A stretch of 64,000 nt of DNA from Zhengitettix transpicula (GCA_037074705.1 CM073596.1:28680001-28744000), one strand, 5' to 3'; positions 1 to 12,589 are shown, counted from the first letter of the stretch. The notes: generated from the sequence alone by a model not told the origin. Translations and numbers: made by a program.

Positions 1-571
1 CCCCAACATTTTCAACGTGTCCGCACAAGAATATTCGTTCCGCAAACAAAATTTGATGCAAGTTCTTTGCTCAACAAAATCACCCATTGTAAAAATAGAA
101 AAATTTCCTTTTGGTTGTTTACAAAAATACATGTAACTCGGACATGATAAAACCTTTAAACAAACAGACGCTTGGTAAATATTATAGACAGTCCTACCAA
201 CATAGGAAAAAAAATTTACCTGCCTTCCTAATACCCGGGAGTTTTAAATGACAATTTCACCTTACTTTTCTTCACAGTGCTATGTCTATATGAGTATTCC
301 TTCTGAGATTACCTTCACCCTGTAAGCCAAGAAAGGCCATGGATCTTTAAGAATATGTTACCAGCAACGTAAGAATCAACGTTGATTAGAAAAAAAAACT
401 AGTTACTGTCATTATTCCACATATTTTTCTTGAAGCTTTCCAGTGCTGAGTTTCGAAATTTAACTCACTGTTTGTATTTTAAAACTAGTCCATCGGACCT
501 TTTATACGAATCCTGGACAGCTGTAACTATTATGGTAAATTAATTCCAATTGCAAACAGGTTCTTTATAAA
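1..571. other. AT-rich non-coding stretch
   Basis: No open frame of note, tandem repeat or recognisable element is seen. The sequence is AT-rich with short A and T runs, like most of the window. Confidence 0.5.
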
Positions 572-965
572 GTAGGAATTTTGTACACATTATGGTAAAA
601 AGGACTGTTGACGTAGACGTTGATGAGTAGAAAAAACCAAAAACAGTCTCCTAGTTTATAACTTTATTAAATATATAGTCGGAAGCTTTCAACTTATTGT
701 TATAATCATCCTACTTGTCTTATAATTAACATCACATTAACTTTAAAAAGTATTAGTACCTATAGGTACTTAGTCACTACTATAAAACTATGTTGTTATT
801 CAACAAGGTCTGTTTTAAAACTTTTTAAAGTTAATGTGATGTTAATTATAAGACAAGAAGGATGATTATAACAATGAGTTGACAGCTTCCGACTATATAT
901 TTAATAAAGTTATAAACTTGGAGACTGTTTTTGGTTTCTTCTACTCATCAACGTAGGAATTTTGT
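572..965. repeat. Foldback element with 13-bp direct flanking repeats
   Basis: Positions 617-750 and 820-954 are near-perfect reverse complements (about 134-bp arms, roughly 69-bp spacer). The spacer holds the small palindrome ACCTATAGGT. The 13-mer GTAGGAATTTTGT occurs at 572-584 and again at 953-965, so the inverted repeat sits between direct repeats that look like a target-site duplication. A 13-bp duplication is longer than DNA transposons usually make and fits retrotransposition. The family is not recognised. The arm end reads TTGATGA followed closely by GAAAC on the outward strand of the right arm, weakly like the hammerhead cores seen elsewhere in the window. Confidence 0.7.
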
Positions 966-1518
966 TAAAAATGCCTTTATAGAAAAGTGATTAAAAAATA
1001 AGATATTTGAGGATATTCGATGACATGTTAAATCTGTATGTAAAAGGAAATGGCTTCCTTGGGAGTGAATTTTGGGGAGAGGTTGTCCGGAAGTGTATAA
1101 TGGTAATATTGGAACACGCCTCTGATTGGAAGTTCTGACAGATGGTCTCTGAGAGGGAGAGCTCACACTATTCGCGTGGGGATTAGCACCGTAGAATTAG
1201 CCGTGGCTTAGGTCTCTCCCTTGATGGCAGCTCACCCCCGTTTCAGCTCCTCCCTCAAACAATTAGGACTTCCCTCTAACATGAACAGCCAGCTTTACTC
1301 GGATACTTACTAACCTCGAATGTTCAGAACTACACTTAAAGCTATGCTTGTTAAACTTACACACTAGAATTAAGAGAAACTCAGTGTAATAAAAAAAAAC
1401 GGGAATGATGTTTAGAGAAGGCGTTTATTTTATAATCCATAATTTTAATAGTTTCGTAACGAGATGTAAATACGAGCATCTACTTTAAAGTTTCATAAAA
1501 AAAACAAAAAACAAATAA
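966..1518. other. Non-coding, small GC-richer patch
   Basis: About 1140-1270 is more GC-rich and not obviously repeated in the window. No gene or element is recognised in the rest. Confidence 0.4.
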
Positions 1519-1727
1519 AGACAAAATAAGTGATAATATAAAAACCACACAACGTTTCTGAGATCCTTGTCCGTATCTTCAAGTGTTACTAAAAGCCTAG
1601 AGCGACACAACTGCACTCGTCGGTTGACAAAACTCCAAATTTGTGTGGCATTTTATATTATCACTTATTTTGTCAGTATTTGGCTATCTTTTTTATTATT
1701 AATTTTCATTCAGACGTAAGTTTTTCA
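1519..1727. repeat. Foldback family B, copy 1 (partly deleted)
   Basis: Outer arms 1519-1552 and 1641-1674 are reverse complements. The left arm continues through a hammerhead-like core and the phrase GAGCGACACAACTGCACTCG. The matching part of the right arm is missing. The same family is present as an almost complete hairpin at 25480-25738 and as a single arm at 35257-35390. The shared phrase CAGACGTAA near 1711 and again near 25755 suggests that the element extends beyond the inverted arm. Confidence 0.7.
1554..1583 (-). ncRNA. Hammerhead-like core, degenerate
   Basis: Read on the minus strand: TTGAAGA, 18 nt, then GAAAC followed by GTTGTG. This resembles the hammerhead core CUGANGA...GAAA with the first base changed. 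It is the counterpart of better cores in the same family at 25535-25563 and 35296-35324. Probably inactive. Confidence 0.3.
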
Positions 1728-4019
1728 TTTCTATTTTAAATTTTATTCGCCGTGACCAGAATTCGTATAATTTAACAACAATAAATTAAAACAATTATAT
1801 AATCCAATAATCAGACTAGGTACTTCTGTACACACGGCCAACAAAATTTTAAAAATATTTGGAGTGTATAAAAATTACATAAAGAAGTAAATTAATCATT
1901 CCTCTGGCGGAACAGGGAAAATTTTGCCTGTTCATCAAAAAATTTGACTGTTTATTCATCCAAATTTCTTCAACACGAGCACTAAGAATGTTTATACGTC
2001 TAAAATTCTCACAATTTGGTTACATCAGTTAAAATATGTATAAATCATGTAGTCTAACGACTGAATTAAATTAATAATCAATTATACAAACTTCAATTTC
2101 AGACCAACATTAATTTGAAAAACAAGGAAATATTTCTTACATATTTCTAGACGGTTCAACGATACTTTGCGTCTCTCACTAGCAGAATTTCAATTCAAAA
2201 AAAAGAAAAATAACTGAACAATAATAATCTGATTTTAATTAATTAATTATACGACCTTAAATTTTAGACCGACTTTAATTTGAGAAATAAATAAATGATT
2301 TCTGTATTTAAACTGGCAGCGGAAAGTAGGATAGTAACGTACAGCTATATGTAAAAATATATTTTTCAAGAAAAGAAGAAGACCTTCCAAATGAAGCACA
2401 GCCATAGATGCCACGATCTTTTAATATTTACATTGTTTCTGAAATTAAAGTTACTCCGAAGTTTAAAGTTGTATAATTAATTATTAAAATCTGTATACTA
2501 TTTAAATAAATTAGGCCTATATGTACTTCCCCTTATATGAATTCATAATAATGTTTCAAAATGCGCAAGAACGTTTTATGATGACGTGTGGGCTGCTGGG
2601 TCGTAGGAGCAGACTCTGTGCAGCCCCATTACTATGTAATTTAATTGTTCCTTTAGCCAATTTAATAAATGTTGTTTTGACCTGCGTGTTTGTTCTGATT
2701 CTTAAATTTCACGTTTTAAACATGTAGCCAGGCATAATATTTAACTTCACAAATATTATTTGGTTTAAAACTGTCAAATAATCTTTGAAATTACGAAGTG
2801 TAGGTCTAATTAACCATTTATAAAATGAAAAGTAAGGCCAAACGAGACCCCCATCTCTCTGTCTTCCCCCTCATATAAAATTTTTAACTTCAAAAATAAA
2901 CTTCGGTTGAAATTATACCCCAATTAGATTCTGATCTTGATCAGTAAATTTTAAATGTATAATACAGAAAGTAAAATTATGGAACCGTCAGCAGACTCAT
3001 AACTAATTGCTAAATGTTAATCACGAGAAGTGAAAGTTAAAATATATGACGTGCACAGTTTCTTCTTAATATTACTCGGGTTAAGCCCGCTGTTGAACTG
3101 ATAATAAACATCACACGTTCTGTCATAAAAAAAAGTCGAAGTCAACGCAGTTTTCAAAAACACAAAGAAATGCAAAAGAAACTGAGAATCAAAGTCAAAA
3201 CTAAACTATTAACCATTTGGCCAAGAAATCGTTTGACTATTAACAGAAACAACGACTAGATATATTATTACTGCCTCAATCAAAATTTAGTGATTAAATT
3301 TCTAATGGTTAATCATCATACTTTGTGCTTCCACGAATTCCCTAAATAGTATACTACCGCTTAGGTTCACACTTATCCTGATGTTTTAATGTTTTGGGTT
3401 GCGCTAAATTATTCTTTTCCAGATTTTTTAATTGCTGTGTTTTCGATACCCACAATTGGGTTACAAGTGCTTTAAGATTTTTGGAATTCGTTTTTTTCCC
3501 TTCTTTGAAATATTATACCGAATATATTGATTAAATTACTTTATTTCATCGTTCACATTACTACAATAAATTATTTACAGATTTTTTAAAAATAAATTTA
3601 AAAATTGAATATTAATTCAATTACATCTGTCGTTTATCTGATGTAGAAATACTTATAGCAACGTTGAAATCCACTACGTAGCGCTATTGTAAATCACGAC
3701 AAAACTGAAATAAAATTTTATTTTTGCTTATTAAAAAAACCTTGTTGATTTTAATTTGTGGTTAGTCTTTTTAATTTCAACATTTCACCAAATTGTACTG
3801 TAGTTTGCCGAGAGGTTATTTATCCCATTTCAAGTATTTTATTTTGATTTAGGTTTGTATTTACGACCACTTATAACTATGGTTTTGAAATTAATGTATT
3901 TATAATTTTCTCAAACATTATACAGTGTAGGAAAATGAAAGCATATGATCGTTATTCTGCTTAGTGTATTACGAATAAAAGAGACCCTTAAGCACCTGTG
4001 TTAACTGCATATTTTGTTG
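1728..4019. other. AT-rich non-coding stretch
   Basis: Apart from the weak duplication at 2065-2310, no gene, RNA or element is recognised. Short open frames here show no family signature. Confidence 0.4.
2065..2310 (+). repeat. Diverged tandem duplication, ~165-bp period
   Basis: The segment starting near 2081 (ATTATACAAACTTCAATTTC) recurs, diverged, from about 2246 (ATTATACGACCTTAAATTTT), followed in both by AGACC...TTTAATTTGA or a close variant. This looks like two old copies of a short repeat. Confidence 0.4.
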
Positions 4020-4350
4020 TTGTTCAGGTAAGGAATAATTATCTGTCAGTTTGATGTGTGATGGAGGGCGGTACGCAGTTGCGTGTGAAATGTGCGTTTG
4101 CGTGTATTGATCTCGGTGGCCAGAGATTGTCGCAGCCGCCAGTGCCTCTGAAAGGACAAAATCCATTAACTCCTAGCGCTCCCCGACGCCTCCTTTCGGA
4201 ATCAATTAGGACCTGAATGACTTCCCACGAGTGCCGATTAGGAGCTTTGCATTGTCCCTAGGCTCGCGCATTTGCCCCCAGTTTTTCACCTTTATTTAAA
4301 ACGGGGCAAGAGCTAATTTAATTATTTGATTTTCTCTGGGAGCCAGTCAT
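4020..4350. other. GC-richer single-copy island
   Basis: A balanced-composition block in AT-rich surroundings, without long open frames and without copies elsewhere in the window. It may be conserved non-coding or regulatory DNA. That is inference from composition only. Confidence 0.25.
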
Positions 4351-4844
4351 TAGCACAATGGCTCGCAAACAATCTGAGGCGGCAGGTGCTGGAAAACAAT
4401 TTAGTATTGTCTTTCCGCTCGCTTGTCTGCTAAATAAGCTTAAAACTAGAAAGAGGGACTACAAATATGAGCTTCGGAGAGAGCAGAAATCACGTAGTTT
4501 TGTATTCCTCAAAACAATCTCTAGTAATATTAAAATATTATCCATAAAACATTGTCTCCCCTGGCGAGGTGAAACACGTGACAGATTAAATCCAAACAGT
4601 TTGGATTTTTTCGAGTTCTGGATGGCCGCGTACACCTGTGTCTGTCTCATACGGCCAGGAGTGAAGCCATACGAATGATAAGGAAGAAATTCTGACGTCG
4701 TTCAAGCCCGTATCATTTCTTGTTTCGCACTAAGCTTCAATGGCGACGTATTTTGAGCGGCCGTGGCATGAGCGGACAACCTCCTCCCCCCCCCCCCCGC
4801 TCCACCCACCGTCCCCTTACGCAGTCCTCAACGCTGAAGCAGCA
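4351..4844. other. Non-coding with poly-C run
   Basis: A 106-codon open frame (4358-4678) has no recognisable motif and is not called as a gene. A 13-base C run lies at 4786-4798, just outside the large palindrome. Confidence 0.35.
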
Positions 4845-5096
4845 GGTATAAAGTTTCAGAATCAGTCTCGGTTTCAACATTAAGTGAATATAATACAAGT
4901 TTTATGTATAAAATTTATTATTTGGATTTAATATTTCTATCTCAATCTACAATTTGGAAACTATTCCAATTGGGAATGATTCGTTTAACAAATATGCCTA
5001 GATTATTAATTAAGATTCAAATTTTTTAACTGTTTAGTTATAAATTTATTATTAATTTAAAGAAATTTTTGAACGGTATAAAAAAACATTCTCAAA

Positions 5097-5128
5097 GTTT
5101 CATCCCTAATTTACTAGGACCTCTTCAG
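5097..5128 (-). ncRNA. Hammerhead-like core in left arm of the palindrome
   Basis: On the minus strand: CTGAAGA, then GGTCCTAGTAAATTAGGGAT, then GAAAC. The core heptamer fits CUGANGA, and the intervening bases can fold as stem II with UCCUA pairing UAGGG(A) through a short A/U loop. Stems I and III were not established. The right arm carries a nearly identical copy. Confidence 0.5.
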
Positions 5129-5550
5129 GTGTTGTAAAGTCAATTAAATGATCTAATCCGTGTTTCTAAAAATTACAACAAAGCAACATTTTACAAACAT
5201 GATAATTTACAATACAATTAATTAAAAATTAAGTACAATTAATTAAATGAAATGTAACGTTCATTCCAATGATTGGGTCATTAACGTAAACAATTCTAAT
5301 AATTTAAATAGAATTTATGATTCTGTATTGTTCGAATCCATTTAATGTGTTTAAAATAATTTTATTTCCATTGTTTCTTTAAACTTAACAATACTCTCAA
5401 CAACTGTAAACATAACAGAATTTTCGCCTGCAATCAATTGTAAGTAATGTACAATACTTTTTTAATTATTTCTGTTTGCAAATGTTGCTTTGTTGAAATT
5501 TTTAGAAACACGGGTTTTGACATTAGATCATTTAATTGACTTTACAACAC

Positions 5551-5582
5551 CTGAAGAGGTCCTAATAAATTAGGGATGAAAC
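5551..5582 (+). ncRNA. Hammerhead-like core in right arm of the palindrome
   Basis: CTGAAGA, stem-II-like GGTCCTAATAAATTAGGGAT, then GAAAC and TTTGAGAATG. It differs by one base from the left-arm copy within this span, and the differing base lies in the loop-proximal A/G position. Hammerheads of this minimal form are known in Penelope-like retroelements. Activity is not implied. Confidence 0.5.
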
Positions 5583-5812
5583 TTTGAGAATGTTTTTTCT
5601 ATTACAACGTTTAAAAATTTAAATTAATAATAAATTTATAACTAAAGAGGTTGTTAAACGAATCGTTACCACTCGGAACACTTTCCATATTGTCGATAGA
5701 GATAGAAATTATAGATCCAGATAAGTTTCAGAAATTTTATGCATTAAACTTGTATTTCATTCCCTTAATGGTAAAGCCGAGACTGATTCGGAAACTTTAT
5801 ACCTTCCGGTCC

Positions 5813-5870
5813 AGCGAGTTCCTGGAACGCGGGCCATGTAATTGGGAAGACTGGTGTTTGAATCTCGCAC
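5813..5870 (+). repeat. tRNA-like SINE head, diverged
   Basis: TCCAGCGAGTTCCTGG resembles an A box, and GTTTGAATCTCG about 40 bases later resembles a B box. The segment directly abuts the end of the palindrome. It is too degenerate to be a tRNA gene; a relic of a tRNA-derived SINE is the likelier reading. Confidence 0.4.
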
Positions 5871-6851
5871 AGGATAATTTAATTAGTACGCCCCAAATTA
5901 TCCGGAATCATGCAAATTGATATCTAAATTCAGTGAATGTTGAATCTGGAAAAATTACGATTATTATTTCCGGAAATTAAAGACACGTTCGGTCACTCAA
6001 ATTATTAATTTCACATCTATTGTGGGCTTGGTTGAAGAAAATAGTTCTAGTCAAGGACGATCAGGAGTCTCCCAACTTTAAAAAATATTCTAAAAATAAA
6101 CTATATTCGATACTGATTAGTAAATTTTATTTTTATTTTTTATTTATAAATGTCTAGTTAGTATAATACACGTCGCTGTTAAGTGACCTGATCACAGGTG
6201 TCAGCACTTTCTTTTAATTGGGGTATACTAAGTTAAAGAACAGGTATTTGAATAAATGCTACTCTACAACCCAGGAAATATGCCGCTGGCCATGTTAATT
6301 GAAAGTCCTGTAATTGGAGCCGTTATGAATTCCACCTGGAGTAGCAATAGACTTGTCTCTTCTCCAAGTAACTTGGTGTCTCGTATTTATATGACGCGGT
6401 CACGCAACGTTCGTGGTAAGCACTTTACCTTGTATGGAAGCCACGTCCTGTGCGACTCTAAGCTTTGATTTACCACACTCTGGCACGAATGTCGTCAGGA
6501 CGAAGCTCAATAAAGGGAAGGCCGTAGAAACGCCGCTTCACACTCTCACAACCTTCAGTTGTTAACAAACTTCATGTACAAATTTATTATTAAAATTTTT
6601 TTATATTTTAAAGTAATTACAGTACAAATCAAAACGATTAATTCATAGGTACTACACCTACTACTTTTGAAATATTGTCACTAAAATTTTTTAAGGTGAA
6701 AAAGGTTATTTGTCAATGTTCAAAATTTTAGAAAACTTTTAATGAGTCTATGCTAATAAATAAAAAATAAATAAAATGACCGCTCTATATTAATCTGTCA
6801 TTTACAGCGATATGAAAAAACAATTCTTATACGAAGAGGTCTTTGAATCGC

Positions 6852-6880
6852 CTGACGAAAGCTACAAGGACTGCAGAAAC
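6852..6880 (+). ncRNA. Hammerhead-like core
   Basis: CTGACGA, 17 bases (AAGCTACAAGGACTGCA), then GAAAC and GTTGCG. It is similar base for base to the core of foldback family B (CTGACGA, AAGGAACAAGGATCCCA, GAAAC), so it is probably a solo relic of a related element. Stem II is weak here. Confidence 0.4.
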
Positions 6881-7937
6881 GTTGCGAGGTAATTATTTTA
6901 TCAGTTACTTTGTACTTTTGTACTATGTAGTATACTTTTAACACAGGCGTTTTATATTTTATAACTTCAATCTTAGTTTCTTTTTCAAAAAAATTTCGTA
7001 TTTTTTCAGATAGATGAATATTGTGCGTAGTAGCATCGAACGTTTCTGATAATTGATTTACCTTTTATGCAGTGAAATTAATTGTTTAAAATTTGATAGC
7101 TGGAAGTGTGGTTTTTGTTCAAATAATTCAGAAATGTTAAAAATTGGACAGTGGAAGGCGATTTTCACGGTTTTATAATTATAATTATTTTATAATTAAA
7201 AAGCGGCTATTATACTAAACTAAACTTCCTGTATATTGTAATCCTGACAGTTTAATATATTTATAGTAGCAAAAATGTGGAAAATTTAGTTAATAAATTG
7301 AACTTTCGACGCTGCTACGTTATTAATATTGTATGAATATTTTTCTTCTACACAGGAGTTTTGTGTAGAGAATAAAAAATGAGTGTGTTGAGCTATGAAT
7401 TTATGGAACAAATATAGAGTCATTTGAATGATTAATCAGCAAAACATAAATGGAGAGGATGCTTAGTAGCATGAAAAATGTTTGTCAGCAGCGTCATTAA
7501 TCATGATGTCCATGTAGTTAATCGCACGTAATACATGACCAACCTCGCTCCGAAACACACCAAAGTTCTGGCGGAAGAATTAGGCAATGGAACGAATACG
7601 ACAGCGGAATAAAAAAACACACCATGTTACTAAATACTCGTTCCTTTTAGAATTATTTTACGCTAATACGTGTTTTATATTGTCTTAATGTGTGTGACAA
7701 CATATTTAGTAGTTAGTCTTTCATACTACTATTATTAAGATTAATAACCTTTTTTATAATCCCTAAGACAAGAACTAACTTTTGCCTTATTTTTCTTAGA
7801 TTTATTAAAAAAAAAATCCCTCATAATCTTGTAGGCATCCTAGCCTTCTTTTTTCAAATTAGTATAAATTGGTCAACAGTCAGAAAATTTATTTATAAAT
7901 ATTAAAATTACGTACATTAACTGAAATACATCGTAAC

Positions 7938-7968
7938 ATTTCTTCCCTTCGATTAGGGAACCCTTCAG
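7938..7968 (-). ncRNA. Hammerhead-like core with good stem II
   Basis: On the minus strand: CTGAAGG, then GTTCCCTAATCGAAGGGAA, then GAAAT. UUCCC and GGGAA pair perfectly as a five-bp stem II. The core differs from consensus at the last base of CUGANGA and at the last base of GAAAC. Likely a decayed copy related to family A. Confidence 0.4.
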
Positions 7969-9678
7969 ATGTTCTCTAAAAATTTTAATATAAAATTTTC
8001 AGCCATTGAAAATGATGAAAGAAATCTAAATTTTTTCACGTAAATTGTTCAATCAAATTTATACTATTACAACGTATATTTTTTCAATAGTGTAAGTAAC
8101 CATATTGTACTTAACTTATTTTCATTTCATTAAATTATAAAATAATTTTTAAATAAAGACAGAAGATGTTCCTATTCAAAGAAAATAAATGTTACAATAT
8201 ATTTTAATCATTACATGTAGCTTTTATTGTTTTTACATAAATATTCTGACTTTTGGGCAATTTCTACTGATTTAAATTTAATACAATTTAGTTGTAGTTT
8301 CGATTTGAAAATTCTGTACTTTATCAACCGAAATATCATAATAAAATGTTTTCCACGATCAGTTTCACGAGGTCCAAATTTCTATAAGATCTATAAGATT
8401 TTTTGTTTCGCTATTAATTATCTTTGAGAAGTTATACAGAAAAATTTCATATTGTTTTATTTTTTATTCTAATAATTATGTAACCTATATTATTTTTTTA
8501 GATTTGTGTAAATGTAATTGCCGTGTCCTCTTTCCTCGAAGTTTAGCTTTACGAATTTTTTTATATTCTAAACTAACAGATTCCTCTTATTGTTGCATCT
8601 TTATAATCTTGTATTACGCACTATCACTTTAATGAATCGAAACTAAGCTAACAGGTCTCCTTAAACAGTATAATGGACAATTTTAATATTCACTAAGCAA
8701 TATATTCTGAATAATAAATTAAATTTATTACATACTTTGAAGACGTTAAATAAAAACTCTTCTCTCATTAACTAATAGAGACATTAAAGTTCATGTAGCT
8801 CATTTTTTCTGATCATCATCAGCATATGAGTTAGATTAATTTAATTCCTTTCCTGTACCCTTCCTAATGCATTCTTCGTATTTTTTAATTTTATAATAGC
8901 ATAAAAATTATGAGAAACTACTTTTAGATTAGTCAATAATTGGCCTATATTGTGTAAATATACCTGAAGAGAAATTACACCATATGATGATTTAGTCATT
9001 CCGAATAACACAACATAGGCCTCGTATTATTAATGAAAATCTTAGATAATGGAATTATATAATGACTCTACAAAGTATTATAAAATTAAGCGGGTTTTCA
9101 TTTCAATGGGTTGTTTGAATTTGATTTGTATTGTTTTACCAACTGAAATACTATAAAAATTTAATTAAATTTCTCCTATGTAATAAATTATATTGCAATA
9201 AGAAACTAATAATATATATTTTTAAAAATTGAACATAATTGTGAATCGAAATTTGAATATTTAGAAGAATATTTAATATAACCTTTTCGCAAAATATACA
9301 TAAAAATTTTAAAGTTTACAGATTACCGCGTATTTAACACTACGAGTTTAATATTTGACATAGGGAACTCTTTTTCATAAAGCAGACGTGGACTCAGTTC
9401 TGTTGAGTTCATTATTACAAATTATTTTTAAAAAAATTTGGGGTATCTGTTACCACGTAAAAATAATAGAAATAATTTTCTCATTTTGAGACCGTCAAAT
9501 TTTATGTATTTAACGTTCTCTGCATTAAGATAATAATATTATAATCAGTTACACTAATTTAAAGCTAATCTTGTACCTCTATTTCTGTCAATTTTGCACA
9601 ATGATATTCTATGTTTTTTAATTACATCTATAGTTATAACATTTTAACTGTACAGCCTTAAGGGTTAGCACTGTAAAG

Positions 9679-9680
<2 letters not shown>

Positions 9681-9724
<44 letters not shown>

Positions 9725-9740
9725 TTATATATATATATAC
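9681..9740. repeat. (TA)n microsatellite, two blocks
   Basis: About 40 bases of TA dinucleotides to 9719, a short TTTGTTT interruption, then a second block to 9740. Confidence 0.95.
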
Positions 9741-9779
9741 TGAAATTCAGATTTATCATCCATGAACAAGTAATGAATT

Positions 9780-10370
9780 ATTTTTCATCTGCGGCACTTT
9801 TATTTTATAAATAGCCGAAAATACGCGCGCAGGAAACATTAAAAATTGGAAAATAATAATGATGAGAAATGGCGGCTGGCCGTTAACAGTTCGTTTAATT
9901 CTATAAAACCATTATTCCGCTCTCCTTAATTTGGCCGCGGACTTTTCACGTCACTCTGATATTATTCATATAGACTGGGATACATGAATGATGGATATTT
10001 CGTGCGCGCATACACTCACACTCACCAGAGCTGCCAACACATAACACAAAAATTCCCTGCGGACGCGACCAAAAAAAAATATATATTAACAGAAACAACG
10101 CACCATCAGGCCAATGTTTTATCCCAACTTTTATCCCATCACCGCTCGCTACAGATCAAGCCCGGCCTGTAATTAATAAACCGTTAGTCTGGGCCTGTGT
10201 AATTCTATAGAACGAGCCCCCGGTGTTTTGTTCCTCACTCGTGCGACAGATGGCTGCACTTGTCAACCTGAAAGCGAAAGTCATTTGGGGATTTACTCTT
10301 TGTCTGGATCTCTCGTGTGTTTGGCGATTCGGTATCATATATACAGACTAATTATTCTGTGGCTTTGACG
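9780..10370. other. GC-richer single-copy island
   Basis: CpG-containing, non-repeated sequence with GCGCGC near 9830 and GGCCGCGG near 9932, and no long open frame. Possible conserved regulatory DNA; composition is the only evidence. Confidence 0.3.
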
Positions 10371-10951
10371 CTTTGGGAGCACTGAAATCACAGTCGTATT
10401 TGAAATAATCAGGGATGAAGAACTCATAGATTGTGGGGGAAACTGCTTGAAGGTAAATGGTGAACTGCAAACTTAACACAAAAAAGTATCGGTCAATATT
10501 GTTACTTGAAATACATTGATCACAGAAAATTTAATACGTTCCGAAAACCGTGCAGAAAACAATTAAGTAAAAATAATATACACTAAATTTCTGTTTGTAA
10601 AAGAATTATGGAGGAGTCCGAGATTATGCTAACAAGGCAAGCGCTATACATTTTGAAATGAGTTTAAATAATCAAGGAAGTTGTGGAATAGATACGTTCA
10701 TTTTAATTGAAACAATTTTGAAATTAAAAGTAAATCTTAATATTTTTTCTGAATCGTAATTGGACAGGATCTGATTTTGCAACACAAATATAATAATTAT
10801 AATTTACTTTTCTTTTATTACATTATTTTGTGCTAATAAACACATATAATTGTAATTGATGAAAACTATAATTTTTTTATTATTTTCACACAATTTTCTA
10901 CTGTTTATTTCAATTGCAGTATTATTTGCTAATGACAGACGCTCAGGTGGC

Positions 10952-10994
<43 letters not shown>

Positions 10995-12589
10995 AGTAAT
11001 CGGGCATCCATCAATAAAACGTTACAATTAAATTATTTTAATTTTTAAAGCTAATAACCATTATATTCATCAATAGATTATTACAATACAAAAACATAAA
11101 ATATTAACTTTAAATCCTGAACGAAATTCGAAATCTGACGACAATTTCTTTACTTATGAGTTTACTGGTAGTGATTCTGTGGAATTTTACCTTACTGTCT
11201 CTGGTACTCAAGGAAATTGTCTCGTTCGTACACATACACTTATTGCACTTTATAGACAGGACATTTTATACACTGACTCTAATGAACACTTTCAGTTTTG
11301 CAATAGTTGGTTCACTGTTCGTTTAAGAAGTCCTATTAGCTCGTTCCGAAGAGTTTTAACTGCTGGATGCAGTTATCTGGGCTTCCAAAATTGAAGAAAT
11401 GGTCTGAATCGAGAAAAATAATAATTTAGCCTGAAAACACTACATATTTAGCATTGAATTTTATGTAGTTATCTCATAGACTGCAACTTGTAAAATGTTC
11501 TAACTGTTGTATCTGTTGTTTCTGGATTTTATACTTTTTCGTATTTCCACTGCTATATTCTCACGAAGACTTTACTGGAGCTCGGCTCCCCACAGACACT
11601 CTACTGCGCGTCTAGCGAACCAACCTCTACAATACCACAAAAATTGAATTCTTCCAACATTCTTGTGTACGACTTGTATGTTTTATGTCGCTAACAATGC
11701 GAGTCCAAATTTTCGTTTATTAATTAATTATTTCCTATTAATTACCACAATAAATTAATTAATCATAATTTTTCCGATGAGAGTGTCTCTTGACCGCAAT
11801 GAATATTTCATGGTATGTAATTTTTGTATATCACACAAGTTATTTTATGCTTCTTTCTTCAATCCTGTACTAAAAATCAGTAACGAATGGGTATTGATTG
11901 AGTCTTTATATTAACGTGATAGTGCGATAAACAAAACACGATTTGAATTTTATTTTAAAACGATTTTAAATATTTATTTTAATTTAACCTATAAAATAAA
12001 TATGTACAAAATCACACGTGTGATTTTAATTTGAACTTTATATGTTCAGTGGTCATAGTTTTAAAGAAAAATATAATTTTCGAAGTGGAATTTTTGGATT
12101 AAATTAGTTGTAGTTAAGATATAATACAAATTTGGAGAACGAACGTAGGTTTTCTCGTCGTTGACTTTTGGCAATGTTCTCGGGATTGTAGCCCACTGAG
12201 TGCATTCTTTACACACGACGTTTCGACGACGAACATCTCTGCCGTCTCGGCTAGTTTTTCGCCAACATTTCTTGCAATTTTCTTTTGAAATTTCGTAGAT
12301 TTTGGCAGGTTGTCAAGACTCTCATCAATTTCTGACTGCTCTTCTATGGCCTCCCTCATGTCTCCCTCGTCAGTCGGCGACTCTCTAATCTGATTTTCTC
12401 TCCACTAAAGATACCACGTTTAGTATCATAGATAATACCGCACATTCTCAGACTACAGCTAGGTTTCTGGGCTTGTTGTTAACAATTTTTCATTTGTATA
12501 AGACGTTAAAAAAATCATAAAAACGTTTTTAACTTATAACTTTAATTTTCACTCACGTATATCATTTTTTCGTGTGGTTAGCGGTTTAT
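10371..12589. other. AT-rich non-coding stretch
   Basis: It holds a (TA)n run at 10959-10991. A degenerate hammerhead-type phrase on the minus strand around 12190-12240 (GTTCGTCGTC, GAAAC, GTCGTGTG) resembles the ends of the family B cores. The 81-codon minus-strand frame over it has no recognised domain. Confidence 0.4.

Larger units (their letters stand above)
4845..5803. repeat. ~960-bp imperfect palindrome, foldback family A
   Basis: The left arm (about 4845-5200) and right arm (about 5473-5803) are reverse complements over most of their length, with a spacer of about 270 bp. The right arm has a small extra stretch near 5513-5521. Matching landmarks are GGTATAAAGTTTC at 4845 against its complement ending at 5803, ATTCGTTTAACAA near 4979 against TTGTTAAACGAAT near 5653, and a hammerhead-like core in each arm. 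A single arm of the same family lies at 22500-22720. Penelope-like elements are known for inverted and tandem partial copies and for hammerhead motifs in their terminal repeats, which makes this a plausible head-to-head or tail-to-tail relic. No protein-coding remnant is visible. Confidence 0.75.
5871..9680. other. AT-rich non-coding stretch
   Basis: It contains two hammerhead-like cores (listed separately) and a short mixed-composition patch near 7430-7610 with no coding signal. Otherwise nothing is recognised. Short open frames are scattered and lack motifs. Confidence 0.4.

Noticed and set aside
4358..4678. 106-codon frame starting MARKQSEAAG
   Set aside because: No recognisable domain and no splice or conservation evidence. 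It falls in GC-mixed DNA where chance frames are longer.
4786..4798. 13-base C run as a functional element
   Set aside because: Mononucleotide runs are common and prone to sequencing error, and nothing around it suggests a role.
6807..6888. Exon-like block with a good acceptor (TTTACAG) and donor (GAG|GTAATT)
   Set aside because: Its second half is the hammerhead-like core at 6852-6880, shared in form with dispersed repeats, so a repeat relic explains it better than a host exon.
10917..10943. 27-nt exon-like block after a good acceptor
   Set aside because: The putative donor (GTGGCT) is weak and the block abuts a (TA)n tract.
12114..12359. 81-codon minus-strand frame with an acidic start
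   Set aside because: It overlaps a hammerhead-type repeat phrase, and the residues match no family I recognise.
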